Below, piece after piece: positions 16,281 through 17,247 of a stretch of DNA of 17,247 nt; position 1 is the stretch's first letter, and each line of letters starts with the position of its first letter. Below the pieces are notes generated by a model, which was given only the letters and a program-made list of their open reading frames with translations, had not been told where the DNA came from and did not search any database. Source of the stretch: RYN-428 sp035648595 (GTDB lineage: Bacteria; Planctomycetota; Phycisphaerae; Tepidisphaerales; Tepidisphaeraceae); contig DASRLH010000251.1 in the NCBI GenBank assembly GCA_035648595.1, positions 1-17,247 of the forward strand. The letters run 5' to 3'. The position numbers and the translations under genes were made by a program.

Positions 16281-16436
16281 TTCACCACGAAGGCACGAAA
16301 GACTGCCACGAATGAGCACGAATGGGCACGAATCATTTTTCTTCATTCGTGTGCATTCGTGTCCATTCGTGGTTTCCCTCTTTCTTTGGGTTGCGGACTT
16401 CGCCCGCACTGAGTGACTTCGTGACTTCGTGGTTAG
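16281..16436. repeat. Nested inverted-repeat element of CACGAATGGG/CACGAAGG words
   Basis: The inner arms 16306-16333 and 16345-16372 are complementary at 24 of 28 positions and consist of three tandem 10-base CACGAAT units around an 11-base T-rich loop. Outer arms, about 16283-16303 (CACCACGAAGGCACGAAAG) and about 16413-16435 (GTGACTTCGTGACTTCGTGG), pair imperfectly. A small hairpin TGCGG...CCGCA lies between inner and outer right arms (16392-16408). It sits upstream of the lipoprotein start on one side and upstream of the 16595 gene on the other. No coding sequence is supported; the minus-strand frame here is a repeat translation. Confidence 0.78.
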
Positions 16437-16594
16437 TCGCGCACTTTCCGGGTTAAGGCTATCGGACCTCGTGTCCCTTGGGAAACGATCAAGATTTACA
16501 CAACTGCCGCCGGATAATAAAGCAGAGCCGCCAATCGCTCGACGCCAACTGGAAGGCGTGGGTGTCGCGTTGATGATTTTCTGACGGAGCAAGA
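16437..16594. other. Intergenic remainder upstream of the 16595 gene
   Basis: Together with the preceding repeat and 16196-16280 this makes a 399-base gene-free gap. I see no gene in it. The last 15 bases hold the GGAG ribosome site (16586-16589) of the next gene; no clear promoter is visible. Confidence 0.4.
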
Positions 16595-17056
16595 ATGAAT
16601 CCACCGCGTCCTCGTCCTGTTTTTCCCCGCGATGCCCGCGCGATGGAAGTCCGCCGGAGGGTGGATCAGCAAGATCTTTCGTTGTTCGAGGCGATTGCCG
16701 GCAAGCAGCCGGAGTACGATGAAGCGGTTCTGGCGGTCTACCACGCCAAGGCCGCCGTGCAGGCGCCCGAACTTGCCGAGCGGCGGCGACCCCATCGCAC
16801 TTCGTCGCTGGCCTCTTTGAAGCTGAGCCTGCGGCTGCGCGAGTGGTGCGAGCAGGGGGCCAACCGCGTAAGCCGGCCCATCGTCGCCGATTGGCTTCGG
16901 CATGTTTCCGACGAGGCGTTCACCCGCCTGGAGCAGGCGCAGGCCCGCTTATCCGCCGCCCGTCCGCGCGTTCCCGCCAATGTTCGCGCCGTTGAAGCGC
17001 CCCCCATCACGCCAAACATCACCGCCCATCCTCACCCATATATGCGCGTCGCCTGA
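16595..17056 (+). CDS. Hypothetical basic protein, 153 aa
   Basis: I do not recognise this family. ATG 16595 has GGAG five bases upstream (16586-16589), and the codon choice (GC-rich third positions) looks like real coding sequence. The protein is soluble and lacks a signal peptide. The N-terminal two-thirds is Ala/Glu/Arg/Leu-rich and probably helical (MEVRRRVDQQDLSLFEAI, EYDEAVLAVYHAKAAVQ, ASLKLSLRLREWCEQG, FTRLEQAQARLSAAR). The last 25 residues are Pro/His-rich (PPITPNITAHPHPYMRVA) and probably disordered. The single Cys gives no metal site. Neighbours offer no clue: the repeat element upstream and unassigned sequence downstream. It ends in TGA. Confidence 0.6.
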   Translation: MNPPRPRPVFPRDARAMEVRRRVDQQDLSLFEAIAGKQPEYDEAVLAVYHAKAAVQAPELAERRRPHRTSSLASLKLSLRLREWCEQGANRVSRPIVADWLRHVSDEAFTRLEQAQARLSAARPRVPANVRAVEAPPITPNITAHPHPYMRVA

Positions 17057-17247
17057 GCCGCGATCGTACGCCTCGTTATATCATGCGTTGTTTCAGATTC
17101 TTTTAGCGTGACACGGGCGTCCCGCCACAGGCGTCCGGGATTTTGCTTGGCGTGACAATAGCAATAATCTGCATTGCGCCAGCCGTTGGTTTGTGTCATG
17201 CTGCCCGCGTGGCATTCGAGCCTGCTCAATCCTCGGTTCCCGGCTCG
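17057..17247. other. Right-edge unassigned sequence with short direct repeats
   Basis: This stretch holds GCGTGACA twice (17106-17113 and 17149-17156) and GGCGTCC twice between them. TTGCTT followed 16 bases later by TAATCT could be a rightward promoter leading to ATG 17198 (MLPAWHSSLLNPRF..., open to the edge), but that frame is only 16 codons long and unrecognised. The leftward frame over this region looks like noise. Confidence 0.25.

Noticed and set aside
16278..16604. Minus-strand 108-codon frame (TTNGHECTRMKKND)
   Set aside because: It translates the CACGAAT repeat; no family match and no independent coding signal.
17032..17229. Minus-strand 65-codon frame at the right edge
   Set aside because: No family match and overlaps the end of the better supported 16595 gene.

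Overview
The window reads as a piece of a high-GC Planctomycetota genome, probably from the Phycisphaerae side of the phylum; that placement is an inference from protein hallmarks, since there is no rRNA. The hallmarks are an N-terminal LEPR-XLL-type motif on a PKD-repeat surface protein, a PEP-CTERM protein with dockerin-type repeats, a membrane protein with the CxxCGYDLR...CPECG zinc ribbon, a Uma2-family remnant, and a small lipoprotein with an EF-hand. No phage, CRISPR, rRNA or tRNA genes were found.

Layout. 1-1643 (+): a HigA-type antitoxin whose reading frame is open to the left edge, then an oligopeptide/dipeptide ABC ATPase without its permeases. 1657-8521 (-): a TPR / glycosyltransferase-like / DUF6165-like fusion, a broken zinc-ribbon membrane protein, and a very large broken PKD-repeat LEPR-XLL protein. 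8761-10548 (-): a PEP-CTERM/dockerin exported protein with its own likely promoter. 10650-11166 (+): a Uma2 nuclease gene that has lost its catalytic middle. 11190-13433 (-): a GH1-like glycosidase and an SDR dehydrogenase, separated only by an inverted-repeat element. 13878-15428 (+): a GT-C type multi-membrane-span glycosyltransferase. 15629-16195 (-): an EF-hand lipoprotein. 16595-17056 (+): an unrecognised basic protein.

Two themes stand out. First, gene decay or sequence error: four lesions lie in three genes (one-base frameshifts near 4310 and 5580, a TGG-to-TGA change at 7199, and an internal deletion near 10985). Second, three unrelated palindromic elements built from short tandem words fill intergenic space at 12399-12695, 15486-15633 and 16281-16436. 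One touches both flanking genes, and another supplies the stop codon of the lipoprotein gene.

Functionally, the window is dominated by cell-surface and exported proteins and by sugar-related enzymes. I see no single operon-scale pathway and no convincing new multi-gene system. The most useful observations are the lesions, the three-part fusion, and the repeat elements that edit gene ends.
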